64,000 bases of DNA from positions 496,001-560,000 of the forward strand of contig NZ_JAIGQB010000003.1 of assembly GCF_021083185.1 (NCBI RefSeq), given 5' to 3'. The notes beneath the pieces are model-generated. The model did no database searches. It was not told where the DNA came from and saw only the letters and a list, made by a program, of their open reading frames with translations. The DNA is from Nocardioides furvisabuli (GTDB taxonomy: Bacteria > Actinomycetota > Actinomycetes > Propionibacteriales > Nocardioidaceae). Shown piece by piece: positions 51,943 through 62,234 of the stretch (the stretch's first letter is position 1; each line of letters begins with the position of its first letter). A program made the position numbers and the translations under genes.

Positions 51943-52203
51943 ATGACGTCGACTCCTGACAACCCGCTCAACGACGACGAGATGACCACCGAGGGCGTCG
52001 ACCCGACGGGTGTCGCGGCCGCGCCGGGCACCGACGCGGACGGCACCGACGCCGACGCGACCGACGGCGACAGCACCGACGCGACCGACGGTGACTCGAC
52101 CGACGCCGACGGCACCGACGCCGATGCCACGGACGGCGACAGCACCGACGCCACCGACGGTGACTCGACCGACGCCGACGGCACCGACGGGACTGCGCTC
52201 TGA
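51943..52203 (+). CDS. Acidic Asp/Thr/Gly repeat peptide
   Basis: An 86-residue protein; residues 1-29 are unique (ending VAAAPG), and residues 30-83 are built almost only from Asp, Thr, Ala, Gly and Ser, with two full copies of a 23-residue unit plus a third partial copy. It contains no cysteine, lysine, arginine or aromatic residue and is extremely acidic. A strong ribosome site (GAGGAGG, four bases from ATG) supports translation. Its TGA overlaps the reading frame of the cupin oxygenase gene. It could be a disordered calcium-binding or phase-separating protein, or a substrate of the adjacent oxygenase. Confidence 0.75.
   Translation: MTSTPDNPLNDDEMTTEGVDPTGVAAAPGTDADGTDADATDGDSTDATDGDSTDADGTDADATDGDSTDATDGDSTDADGTDGTAL
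52030..52191 (+). repeat. 69-bp tandem repeat within the acidic peptide gene
   Basis: Units 52030-52098 and 52099-52167 are near identical, followed by 24 bases of a third (52168-52191). Differences between units are mostly synonymous, suggesting the protein pattern is retained by selection. Confidence 0.85.
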
Positions 52204-52271
52204 GCGCTCTCGACCGGCTGACCGGCGACGCCCGGACCTTCACCGACAAGGTCTGGGCGTCGTCGGTCCAC

Positions 52272-53327
52272 GTGCACCGCACCGACCCGGCGTATGGGGC
52301 GAGCGTCCTGTCGCTCGCCGACGTCGACCACCTCCTCACCGAGACCGCCATCCGCGCCCCGGCCGTGCGGGTGGCCCGCAACGGCTCGGTGCTGCCGGAG
52401 TCGGCGTTCACCCGCGGCGGCAGCCTCGCCGGCAAGCCGCTGACCGGGCTGGTCGATCCGGTGAAGCTGATGCGCCTGCACGACGAGGGCGCCACGATCG
52501 TGCTCCAGGGCCTCCAGCGCTACTGGACCCCCGTCGCGGACCTGGTGGCCGAGCTCGAGCTCGAGCTGGGTCACCCGTGCCAGGCCAACGCCTACCTCAC
52601 CCCGCCCGGCGCGCAGGGCTTCGCCGTGCACTCCGACTCCCACGACGTCTTCGTGCTCCAGACCCACGGCACCAAGCTGTGGGAGGTCCACGGCGAGGGC
52701 GGCCCGGGCGAGCTGCTCCTCGAGCCCGGCGTCGTCGCCTACCTCCCCACGGGCACCCCCCACGCCGCCCGCGCGCAGGAGGCGGTGTCGCTCCACCTCA
52801 CCATCGGCATCAACCAGCTCACCTGGCGCAGCCTCCTGACCCGCGAGGTCGGCCGGCTCCTCGCCGAGGTGCCCGACGCCCACCTGCCTGCCGGCTACCT
52901 CGACGACCCCGTCCGGCTCTCCGAGGGGGTCGCGGGACACGTCGCCGCGCTCGCCGACGCCGTACGCCGCCTCGACGCCCCCGCCGTCGCCGACGACCAG
53001 GTCGAGCGCTTCCTCTCCCAGCGCCCGCCCCGCCTGGCCGGCGCGCTGCTCGACCGCGAGGCGCTCGCCCGCGACCTGGGCCTGACGGCCGAGACGGTGC
53101 TGCGCCGTCGCACCGGCCACCCGTGCCGGGTGGTGGACGACGGCGACACGCTCCGACTGCTCCTCGGCGACCGGGTGCTGCGGGTCCCGGCCCGGATCCA
53201 CGAGGCGCTCGAGGTCGTGGCCGGGCGCACCGAGCTGACGCCGGCCGACCTCCCGCTCGACCCCGCGAGCGCCCTCGTGCTGAGCCGGCGGCTGGTGCGG
53301 GAGGGCCTGCTCGAGGTCGTGCGGTGA
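52272..53327 (+). CDS. JmjC/cupin-type 2-oxoglutarate oxygenase (ROXA-like)
   Basis: A cupin-fold protein, 351 residues from the first standard start (GTG at 52272). FAVHSDSHDVFVLQTHGTKLWEVHG (about residues 117-141) holds the HxD iron ligands and TGTPHAARAQEAVSLHL the distal His, as in bacterial ribosomal oxygenases and related JmjC hydroxylases; a C-terminal winged-helix-like region follows. In-frame codons continue upstream to 52200 (LSALDRLTGDARTFTDKVWA), matching the conserved start of this family, so the true protein probably begins at CTG 52200, overlapping the previous stop as CTGA. Possible targets are a ribosomal protein or the acidic repeat peptide. Confidence 0.83.
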   Translation: MHRTDPAYGASVLSLADVDHLLTETAIRAPAVRVARNGSVLPESAFTRGGSLAGKPLTGLVDPVKLMRLHDEGATIVLQGLQRYWTPVADLVAELELELGHPCQANAYLTPPGAQGFAVHSDSHDVFVLQTHGTKLWEVHGEGGPGELLLEPGVVAYLPTGTPHAARAQEAVSLHLTIGINQLTWRSLLTREVGRLLAEVPDAHLPAGYLDDPVRLSEGVAGHVAALADAVRRLDAPAVADDQVERFLSQRPPRLAGALLDREALARDLGLTAETVLRRRTGHPCRVVDDGDTLRLLLGDRVLRVPARIHEALEVVAGRTELTPADLPLDPASALVLSRRLVREGLLEVVR

Positions 53328-54214
53328 CCGGCTTCCGCTGCGCCGCCGCCAGCCTGGAGCGGGCCGACGACCTCGCCGGCACCGCCTCGACCGTGCGGAG
53401 CTTCCTCCTCGTCGAGCACGCCGGGCCGTGGGGTGCGGACGCCCTGCGCGACGCCCGCCTCCCCGACGGCCTCGGCGCCCGCCTGGCCGACGCCGGCCGC
53501 CGCGCCGGCGTACGGGTCCTGCTGGTCCGGCGCCCCGGGCGGCGGTCCGCCGAGACCGAGGGCACCCGCGTCTTCGCCGCGCGCGCGGCCGGTGTGGACT
53601 CGTGGCTCGCGAGCGCCGTGCTCGACCGGGTCGACGACGTCGCCGACCTCGACCTCGCGGCCCTCCGCGAGGGCCCTCCGGCCGGCCTCGAGCCCCACCC
53701 GGAGCCGGTCCTCGCGGTCTGCACCCACGGCCGCCACGACGCCTGCTGCGCGGAGCTGGGCCGGCCCGTCGCCCTGGCGCTCGCCGCCAGCGGCCACGCC
53801 GAGGCGACGTGGGAGTGCTCGCACATCGGCGGCGACCGCTTCGCCGGCAACCTGCTGGTGCTGCCGCGCGCGCACTACTACGGCCGCCTCGACCCGGCCT
53901 CGGCGCTCGAGGTCGCCGACGCCGTCGCGGACGGCCGTCTCGCGCTGGACCACCTGCGCGGACGCTCCGACGTCGCGATGCCGGTGCAGGCCGCCGAGAT
54001 CGACGTACGCCACCGGTTCGGCCTCACCGGGCTTGACGACGTCCGGCCGACCGCAGCGCGCACCGAGGCCGACGTCACCACCGTGTCGCTCGAGGCGGCC
54101 GGACGTCCGGTCCGTGTGCGGGTGCGTCGCCTGCTCGGCGACCCGGGGCGGCTGACCTGCGGCGCCGTGCGCGACAACCCGGTGCCGCGCTTCGAGGTCG
54201 AGCCGGCGGACTGA
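53324..54214 (+). CDS. Sucrase/ferredoxin-like protein, copy 2
   Basis: A 296-residue Suc_Fer-like protein. LAVCTHGRHDACCAELGRPVALAL (about residues 126-149) and WECSHIGGDRFAGNLLVLPRAHYYG (about residues 162-186) are the family blocks, the first with three cysteines suited to an Fe-S cluster. It is longer than copy 1 by a C-terminal beta-rich segment (VTTVSLEAAGRPVRVRVRRLL...CGAVRDNPVPRFEV). The GTG start overlaps the cupin stop (GTGA), so it may donate electrons to that iron enzyme; this is inference from coupling. Confidence 0.85.
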   Translation: MTGFRCAAASLERADDLAGTASTVRSFLLVEHAGPWGADALRDARLPDGLGARLADAGRRAGVRVLLVRRPGRRSAETEGTRVFAARAAGVDSWLASAVLDRVDDVADLDLAALREGPPAGLEPHPEPVLAVCTHGRHDACCAELGRPVALALAASGHAEATWECSHIGGDRFAGNLLVLPRAHYYGRLDPASALEVADAVADGRLALDHLRGRSDVAMPVQAAEIDVRHRFGLTGLDDVRPTAARTEADVTTVSLEAAGRPVRVRVRRLLGDPGRLTCGAVRDNPVPRFEVEPAD

Positions 54215-54261
54215 GAAAACCGGGTGCCGCGCACGGCCCGGCGCTGGGAGACTGACCCCTC

Positions 54262-55569
54262 GTGACCTGGACCGAACGCTTCCGCGCGATGCGGATGGAT
54301 GTCTCGCCGCTGCGCGAGTCGCGCGACTTCCGCCTGCTGTTCACGGCCGGCAGCGTGTTCTACCTCGGCAGCATGGTCGCCTACGTCGCCGTCCCGTTCG
54401 CGATCTACGACCTCACCGGGTCCAACTTCATGGTCGGGCTGGTGGGCCTCGTCGAGCTCGTCCCGCTGGTCGTCTTCGGCCTGTACGGCGGCGCGTTGGC
54501 CGACCACGTCGACCGCCGGCGGTTGCTGGTGGCGACCGGTGCGGTGCAGGTCGTGCTGATGGTGCTCTTCGCGTGGAACGCCTTCGCCGACCGGCCGCGG
54601 GTGTGGGTGATCTTCGTCCTCGCCGCGGTCTACGCCGCGGCCAGCTCGCTGCAGCGACCCTCGCGCGAGGCCCTCGAGCCCCGCACGGTCCGCCACGACC
54701 AGATCGCCGCTGCCAACGCGCTCAGCAGCTTCGCCATGCAGTTCGGCGTGCTGCTCGGTCCGCTGGTCGGCGGGCTGCTCGTGGCCTACGCCGGCGTGGG
54801 CTGGTGCTTCGTGGTCGCGGTGGTCGGCTACGTCGTCGCGACCCTCCTCTTCGCCGCGATGCGGCCCTACCCGCACGACGGCGAGACCACCCCACCCAGC
54901 CTGCGCGGGATCCAGGAGGGTCTGACGTACGCCCTGCGCCGCCGCGACCTGCTCGGCACCTACGTCGTGGACATCGCCGCGATGATGCTGGCGATCCCGG
55001 TGGTGCTGTTCCCCGCGTTGGCGCACGAGGTCTTCGGGCGCCCGGAGCTGCTCGGCCTGCTCTACTCCGCCGAGACCGTCGGGGCGCTGGTCGCCACGGC
55101 GCTGAGCGGCTGGGTGGGCCGGGTGCACCACCACGGCCGGGCGATCGTCATCGCGGCCAGCCTCTACGGCGCCTTCATCGCGATGGCCGGGCTGATGCCG
55201 TCGTTCTGGCTGGCCTGCGGGTTCCTCGCGCTGGCCGGCGCCGCGGACATGGTGTCGGCGGTCTTCCGCGCGACGGTGTGGAACCAGACCATCCCCGACA
55301 CGATGCGCGGGCGGCTGGCCGGCATCGAGATGCTGTCCTACTCGCTCGGGCCGATGGTCGGCGAGACCCGCGCCGGCTTCGTGGCCGACGCCTGGTCGGT
55401 GCGCGGCGCGATCGTCAGCGGCGGCGCAGCGTGCGTCGGCGGCGTGCTGCTCACGGCGGCGGCGCTGCGGGACTTCTGGACCTACGACTCCCGCACCGAT
55501 CCGCACGCGGTTGCGGAGCGGGAGCGGCGTACGGCCGGCGCGGGCGGCACTCCCAGCCGTGATGCCTAG
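54262..55569 (+). CDS. MFS exporter, DHA3/EntS-like
   Basis: A 435-residue permease with about twelve helices. FRLLFTAGSVFYLGSMVAYVAVPFAIYDLTGSNFMVGLVGLVELVPLVVFGLYGGALADHVDRRRLL is the classic first third with motif A (GGALADHVDRRRLL). The closest described group exports siderophores (EntS) or macrolides; no substrate can be read here. GTG at 54262. Its TAG overlaps the TAG of the convergent downstream gene by two bases, so the 3' ends interlock. Confidence 0.88.
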   Translation: MTWTERFRAMRMDVSPLRESRDFRLLFTAGSVFYLGSMVAYVAVPFAIYDLTGSNFMVGLVGLVELVPLVVFGLYGGALADHVDRRRLLVATGAVQVVLMVLFAWNAFADRPRVWVIFVLAAVYAAASSLQRPSREALEPRTVRHDQIAAANALSSFAMQFGVLLGPLVGGLLVAYAGVGWCFVVAVVGYVVATLLFAAMRPYPHDGETTPPSLRGIQEGLTYALRRRDLLGTYVVDIAAMMLAIPVVLFPALAHEVFGRPELLGLLYSAETVGALVATALSGWVGRVHHHGRAIVIAASLYGAFIAMAGLMPSFWLACGFLALAGAADMVSAVFRATVWNQTIPDTMRGRLAGIEMLSYSLGPMVGETRAGFVADAWSVRGAIVSGGAACVGGVLLTAAALRDFWTYDSRTDPHAVAERERRTAGAGGTPSRDA

Positions 55570-56549
55570 CCGAGCCGGCCCCTGAGGTCGGCGGGCTGGG
55601 CGACGACCCGGGGGCGAGCCTCCTCGGCTGCGTCGAGGTCGCGAGCGGCGCGGTTGGCCCGGGCCTGCTCCCGCTCGGCCACCGCCTCGGCCTCGCGGGC
55701 CTCGGCGCGCGCCCCGGTGAGCTCGCGGTGCAGCGCCGCGACCTTCTCGGCCTGGGCCTGGATCTCCGCGGGCGGGCGATCGGCGAGCACCAGCTCCTCG
55801 AGGTCGCCCAGCGCCGCCTGCTCGCGACGCTTGAGCACCTCGACCGTGTGGCGCGCGGTCGAGGCTGCGTCACCCGCCTGGACGGCCTCGATCGCCTCCT
55901 CGGCCGCCTCGCGCCGCAGCTCGCCGAACTCGACCCGGCGGCGGTGGGCGGCGACCGCTCCAGCGCCGTCCTCGTCGGGGTGGACCCCGGCGTGGTCCGC
56001 GAGCGCCTTGATGAGCTCGCGGGTCGCGGCCCGACGGGCGCCGCGCAGCTCGATCTTGGCGTCGAAGCAGTGCTGGTAGGCCTTCCAGTCCCGCTCCCAC
56101 GCGTCGGCCTCCTTCTGCGGGGCGTCGTTCGGAAGGGTCTCTATTGGAGGCCAGATGCGGTGGTCGCGGACCGTGAGACCGGCCGAGACGGCGTAGGCGC
56201 GCAGCTGCTCGAGGCCGTCGCGGTGGCGGCGCAGGACGTCGGAGTAGGCGTTGATCGCCCGTCCGAGGCCGCGCAGGTCGTCGCGGACGCCCACCGACTC
56301 CTCGTGGCGGTGGCCGGCGCGGGTGCGGAGCATGTCGGCCGCCGCGCCGGAGAACACGTCCTCCGACAGCGAGGCGGTGCGCTCGAAGGCCTCCGCCGCG
56401 GCCTCGACCCCGCTCCCGACGCGCCGGACGATGTCGCCGTAGGCATCGACCGCGTCGGGCGCGATCCAGTGGTAGCGGCAGCCGATCGGGTCGCCGAAGC
56501 GAAGCCCGTCCTGCTGCGCCTCGATGCGGTCGGCGGCGACCTTCGTCAC
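55566..56549 (-). CDS. WXG100-like helical protein with long coiled-coil tail
   Basis: A 327-residue, almost entirely helical protein. The first about 110 residues resemble the WXG100/DUF T7SS substrate layout (ADRIEAQQDGLRFGDPIG, then long amphipathic helices with VFSGAAADMLRTRAGHR), and the final about 120 residues are a charged coiled coil (EEAIEAVQAGDAASTARHTVEVLKRREQAAL...AREAEAVAEREQARANRAARDL). No enzymatic toxin domain is recognised. GTG at 56549 overlaps the stop of the small upstream gene, as toxin and WXG100 partner genes often do. Confidence 0.7.
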   Translation of the reverse strand: MTKVAADRIEAQQDGLRFGDPIGCRYHWIAPDAVDAYGDIVRRVGSGVEAAAEAFERTASLSEDVFSGAAADMLRTRAGHRHEESVGVRDDLRGLGRAINAYSDVLRRHRDGLEQLRAYAVSAGLTVRDHRIWPPIETLPNDAPQKEADAWERDWKAYQHCFDAKIELRGARRAATRELIKALADHAGVHPDEDGAGAVAAHRRRVEFGELRREAAEEAIEAVQAGDAASTARHTVEVLKRREQAALGDLEELVLADRPPAEIQAQAEKVAALHRELTGARAEAREAEAVAEREQARANRAARDLDAAEEARPRVVAQPADLRGRLG

Positions 56550-56845
56550 GGCTTCACCTGCTCGAGCCGGGCAGCGACCTGCGCATCCTCGCCGACCATC
56601 AGGTCGAGCTCGTCGAAGTCGAGGACCGAGTCGTCGATCGCGCCCGCGATGGTGCGGCACCGCCGGGCGACCTGCTCGGCGTCCTCGACGAGGCTGCGGA
56701 CCCCCTCGACGAGGAGGTCACGCCACGGGAAGTCGTCCGCAGGGTGGTCGACGTCGCCGAGTGCGGCTCGCAGGTCCTCACGGGCGGAGTCGAGCTCCTC
56801 CCGGGCGCCGCGCAGCGCCCGCTGGTTGATCGCGATCGGCCTCAT
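56546..56845 (-). CDS. Small WXG100-like partner protein
   Basis: A 99-residue helical protein: helix one (QRALRGAREELDSAREDLRAAL), a turn at DFPWRDLL where the tryptophan may play the WXG role, and helix two (VEGVRSLVEDAEQVARRCRTIAGAI). It is coupled by GTGA to the longer coiled-coil gene. Secretion partner status is inferred from size, layout and coupling only. Confidence 0.68.
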   Translation of the reverse strand: MRPIAINQRALRGAREELDSAREDLRAALGDVDHPADDFPWRDLLVEGVRSLVEDAEQVARRCRTIAGAIDDSVLDFDELDLMVGEDAQVAARLEQVKP

Positions 56846-56920
56846 GCCGCTCTTCTGCCCCGGTGAACGGGGTCGAAACCAGAAGTGGTGAAACTGTGAA
56901 CGACGCCGAGCAGGGTCGGC

Positions 56921-57703
56921 TCAGACGTGCCCGGAGAGCTGGGCCAGCCGCAGCTCGAGGCGCCCGAGCAGGTCGCCGCACGCCTTGTCCGGCATGGCTG
57001 ACTTCCGGCCCCCGCCCTGCGCGCAGACCGGCAGCACGTCGATGGACAGCCTGGCCCCGCCGGCGAGCGCGCGCAGCTCGTCGAGCTTGTCGCCGAAGGG
57101 CGAACCGCTGCCGGGGCTGTAGTAGCGCACGGCAGCGTCCACGTCGTCGGCGAACAGGTCGGCCTTCGTCACCGCGACCACCAGCCACGTCGGCCGGTCG
57201 CGGCGCACCGCCATGCTGGCGATGCGGTGGGCGGTGATCGACCAGTCCTCGAGCTCGGCGGCCAGCTGCTCCTCGCGCGTGGCGACCCCGGCGCCGCTGG
57301 TCCCACCCGTGCGCCGTGGGGTGGCATGGCCGTTGGCGACCACGTGCAGCACGCCGTCGACCGGCTCGTCGTGGAAGACCTCGTCCAGCGCGCCGAGACG
57401 GGTGGCGGCGTTCTCGCCGGGCACCACGCGGAAGCGGTAGCCGCGCAGCCGCGCGTTGCGACGCGTACGCCGCTCCATGACCGCCGAGCCGACGTCCTGC
57501 CCGCCCTCGGCGCTCGCGCGGCGGGAGAGCCGGTCGGCCAGCCGGGTCTTGCCGACGCCGGTCATCCCGGTCACCGCAACCGTCGGGTAGCGGTGGCGCA
57601 GGAGGCGCGAGGCGCGTTCGGGGGCCTGGGCCAGCGCGGCCAGGGCACCTCCGGCGAGGGTGGTGCCGAGGGCTGCCTTGCCGTGTCGCAACGGTGACTG
57701 CAT
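56921..57703 (-). CDS. P-loop GTPase-like protein
   Basis: A 260-residue nucleotide-binding protein. An N-terminal hydrophobic/alanine segment (AALGTTLAGGALAALA) precedes GMTGVGKTRLADRLS (G1, about residues 45-59), a possible G3 region around DGVLHVVANG lacking the usual DxxG, and VAVTKADLF (G4 TKxD, about residue 178). The order resembles dynamin-like or Era-type small GTPases. Function unknown. ATG at 57703 has AGGAT upstream. It is divergent from the single-pass membrane protein gene 117 bp away. Confidence 0.75.
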   Translation of the reverse strand: MQSPLRHGKAALGTTLAGGALAALAQAPERASRLLRHRYPTVAVTGMTGVGKTRLADRLSRRASAEGGQDVGSAVMERRTRRNARLRGYRFRVVPGENAATRLGALDEVFHDEPVDGVLHVVANGHATPRRTGGTSGAGVATREEQLAAELEDWSITAHRIASMAVRRDRPTWLVVAVTKADLFADDVDAAVRYYSPGSGSPFGDKLDELRALAGGARLSIDVLPVCAQGGGRKSAMPDKACGDLLGRLELRLAQLSGHV

Positions 57704-57819
57704 GGGTCCATCCTGCCCGTTGCCTGCCTGCTGGGGTCCGCCCCGGGCGCGCTGGTTGGCCTTGCCACCGGCTGTCCCGGACAATGGCGGGGCTCCCACC
57801 CCGCGGTCGAAAGGTCTTC

Positions 57820-58347
57820 ATGGACACCGAGAAGCGCCCCGTCCTGACCGGGCTCGTCGCCCTGGTCGGCGTCGCCGTGGTCATCGGGCTCCTGGGCGGG
57901 CTCGCCGTGATGGTGGGCGTCAAGGCCACCGGCATCGGCGGCACGTCGAGCGGGAGCTCCGCCGAGGAGGCGCCTGCCACCTTCAACCTCCCCCGGCCGA
58001 GCGACACCGGCAGCACGGAGCCCGCGCCCGAGGAGCCGGCCGAGCCGACCGAGGGGGAGACGTCGGAGGCGCCGGCCGAGGCCATCTCGCTGACCACCGG
58101 CCAGCAGTCGGTGAGCCCGATGCAGCAGATCGACCTGACCGGGACCTACCAGGCCGGCGAGGGCGCGATCCTGCAGGTGCAGCGCTTCGAGGACGGGGCG
58201 TGGGTCGACTTCCCGGTGACCGTGTCGGTCGGCGGCGGCACCTTCGCGACGTACGTCCTGACCGGCCGCACCGGGCCCAACCAGTTCCGCGTCGTCGACA
58301 CCGACTCAGACGTCGTGTCCAACGAGGTCACCGTCACCGTCGGCTGA
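57820..58347 (+). CDS. Single-pass membrane protein with extracellular beta domain
   Basis: A 175-residue protein: short cytoplasmic start, one transmembrane helix (LTGLVALVGVAVVIGLLGGLAVMVGV, about residues 9-34), a Pro/Glu/Ser/Thr-rich stalk to about residue 88, and a beta-rich C-terminal domain (LTTGQQSVSPMQQIDLTGTYQ to VSNEVTVTVG) resembling an immunoglobulin-like fold. ATG at 57820 follows AAAGG. No enzyme motif is seen; a surface or scaffold role is possible. A hairpin follows. Confidence 0.75.
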   Translation: MDTEKRPVLTGLVALVGVAVVIGLLGGLAVMVGVKATGIGGTSSGSSAEEAPATFNLPRPSDTGSTEPAPEEPAEPTEGETSEAPAEAISLTTGQQSVSPMQQIDLTGTYQAGEGAILQVQRFEDGAWVDFPVTVSVGGGTFATYVLTGRTGPNQFRVVDTDSDVVSNEVTVTVG

Positions 58348-58416
58348 CGGCGGACTCGCGTCGTTCTCCACGCGTGGTCCGCGACGTCACCCCGACACGC
58401 TACGGGGCCGCGCGAG

Positions 58417-58464
58417 CGGTGCGTGAGACAGGTTCCTGGGCAATAGAAGGTGTCTCACTCACCG
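58417..58464. terminator. Terminator hairpin between convergent genes
   Basis: CGGTGCGTGAGACA (58417-58430) and TGTCTCACTCACCG (58451-58464) pair over 14 bp with one mismatch around a 20-base loop, between the membrane-protein gene and the aldo/keto reductase gene that face each other. Confidence 0.55.
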
Positions 58465-58511
58465 CCCGCCGCGCGAGACCCGGACCGGCGGTGCGGCCGG
58501 GCGTCAGGCGC

Positions 58512-59354
58512 TCAGGGGATCCAGTCGAAGGTGTCCGGGTTCGGGCCCGTACGCCCTTCCTCGCCGCGGTCGAGGTCGTCGATCGCGGACATGTGGGTCG
58601 GCTCGAGCTCGAAGTCGAAGATCTCGAAGTTCTGGCGCATCCGGTCGGGGTTCATCGACTTCGGGAAGACGATGTCGCCGCGCTGCACGTGCCAGCGCAG
58701 GGTCACCTGGGCGGGCGTGCGCCCGACGAGCGAGGCGATCTCGCCGATCGTGTCGTCGTCCATCACCTTGCCCTTGGCGATGGGCGACCACGCCTCGGTC
58801 AGCACGCCGTGGCGCTGGTTGGCCGCGCGCACGTCCTCGTTGGTGAAGAACGGGTGCACCTCGACCTGGTTGACGGCCGGCACCACACCGGTCTCCTCGA
58901 CGATCCGGTCGAGGTGGGCGGGCTGGAAGTTCGAGACGCCGATGGAGCGGGTCTTGCCGGCCTCCTGCGCCTCGATGAGCGCGCGCCAGGTCTGCACGAA
59001 GTCACCGTCGTACTGGGTGGGCAGCGGCCAGTGGATGAGGAAGAGGTCCACCTGGTCGAGGCCGAGCCTCTCGAGCGAGGCGTCGATCTCGCGGCGCGCG
59101 TCGTCGGGCCGGTGGAAGGAGTTGTTGAGCTTGGTCGTGACGTAGAGCTCGTCGCGGGCCAGGCCGGAGGTCCTGATCGCCTCGCCGACACCCGCCTCGT
59201 TGCCGTACATCTGGGCGGTGTCGATGTGGCGGTAGCCCGCCTCGAAGGCCTGGACCACCGTGGCGGCGGTGTCCTCGGGCGGGACCTGGAAGACGCCGAA
59301 GCCGAGCTGGGGGATGGACGTGCCGTCGGGGAGCGCGATGTTCGGAACAGTCAT
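58512..59354 (-). CDS. Aldo/keto reductase (2,5-diketo-D-gluconate reductase-like)
   Basis: NADPH-dependent carbonyl reductase of 280 residues. The Asp-Tyr-Lys-His tetrad is visible in GYRHIDTAQMYGNEAGVGEAIRTSG (Asp, Tyr), VTTKLNNSFH (Lys) and LFLIHWPLP (His). IGVSNFQPAHLDRI and the cofactor-binding FPKSMNPDRMRQNFEIFDF complete the family pattern of AKR5-type enzymes. The physiological carbonyl substrate cannot be read. ATG at 59354; divergent from the M3 peptidase gene. Confidence 0.93.
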   Translation of the reverse strand: MTVPNIALPDGTSIPQLGFGVFQVPPEDTAATVVQAFEAGYRHIDTAQMYGNEAGVGEAIRTSGLARDELYVTTKLNNSFHRPDDARREIDASLERLGLDQVDLFLIHWPLPTQYDGDFVQTWRALIEAQEAGKTRSIGVSNFQPAHLDRIVEETGVVPAVNQVEVHPFFTNEDVRAANQRHGVLTEAWSPIAKGKVMDDDTIGEIASLVGRTPAQVTLRWHVQRGDIVFPKSMNPDRMRQNFEIFDFELEPTHMSAIDDLDRGEEGRTGPNPDTFDWIP

Positions 59355-59427
59355 GCAGGTTCCTACAGCGACGGGGCGCGAGGTATTCCGCACGACCACC
59401 CCGAGGTGGTCGTCATAGGCTCGCCCG

Positions 59428-61377
<1,950 letters not shown>

Positions 61378-61396
61378 CGTCGGGGGTGGGTCCGCC

Positions 61397-62107
61397 TCAG
61401 TTGCGCAGCACCTCGGGTCGGGTGGGGTCGAGGTCGGCGATCCGCTCGGCCACCGCGGTGCCGAACTCCTCGTGGCCATCCTCGGTGAGGTGGAGCCGGT
61501 CGGCGAGGTAGTCGAGCTCGAGGTCGCTCGTGACGACGTAGGGGACGCCGAAGGCCTCGGACAGGTCCGCGAGCAGCTCGTCGACCCGCGGCACCATGGC
61601 GGCGCGGGAGGGAGCGGCGGCAGGACCCACGACGACGACCGGGTGCCCGGCGAGGTCGGCCATCAGGTGGCGGAAGCCGCGCTCGATCGCCGCCGCCGGC
61701 TGGTCGACGTCGTTGAGGCCACCCTCGACGACCACGAGCTGCGGGCGGGTGTCGAGTGCGGCGGAGGCACGGTCGGCGAAGGACACGCGACCGCACCCGC
61801 TGGCGCCGGCGCTGAAGCCGGACCCGGAGAAGCCCGCCACGTGCACCTCGCCGGGCAGCTCCGCGGCCCAGGAGCGGGCCGGGTCGTCCTGGCCGAGGCC
61901 GACCGACCAGGAGTCGCCGATGACCAGGACCGGCTCGCCGTCCCCGGTGACGATGGCGGCGCGCTCGCGCGCGTCGGCGCGGTGCTGCTGGCAGCGGCCC
62001 ATGCCGGCGCCGGCGCGGTCGGCGACGTAGAACGCCATCAGGGCAGCGAGCAGCACGGCGATGGCTGAGGCGCCGACGACCCGGCGCAGGTTCCCCCGAT
62101 GCAGCAC
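61397..62107 (-). CDS. Exported SGNH-family hydrolase
   Basis: A 236-residue protein with an N-terminal hydrophobic helix (VVGASAIAVLLAALMAFYVA) serving as signal or anchor, and an extracellular SGNH domain: VIGDSWSVGLG (Ser, about residue 62), the GFSGSGFSAGASGCG region, VEGGLNDVD (Asn) and DRLHLTEDGHEEF (Asp, His). Two or three cysteines could form a disulfide. GTG at 62107 is used; it is divergent from the GNAT gene. Likely an O-acetyl esterase or lipase of the cell envelope, substrate unknown. Confidence 0.82.
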   Translation of the reverse strand: MLHRGNLRRVVGASAIAVLLAALMAFYVADRAGAGMGRCQQHRADARERAAIVTGDGEPVLVIGDSWSVGLGQDDPARSWAAELPGEVHVAGFSGSGFSAGASGCGRVSFADRASAALDTRPQLVVVEGGLNDVDQPAAAIERGFRHLMADLAGHPVVVVGPAAAPSRAAMVPRVDELLADLSEAFGVPYVVTSDLELDYLADRLHLTEDGHEEFGTAVAERIADLDPTRPEVLRN

Positions 62108-62234
62108 AGGAGAAGTCTGCGGCCTCGAGCCGTGATCGCGAAGCGGAAACGACCCTTGACCTCCCCTGATCCGGGCCCGGGACGTGCCGGAAACCGGGAG
62201 CGGCGGCGGTCGGTGGCCACCTAGGCTGCCCGCC

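Noticed and set aside
52030..52191. CRISPR-like or minisatellite array
   Set aside because: The 69-bp repeats are contiguous, lack unique spacers and keep one reading frame with synonymous changes, so they are coding.
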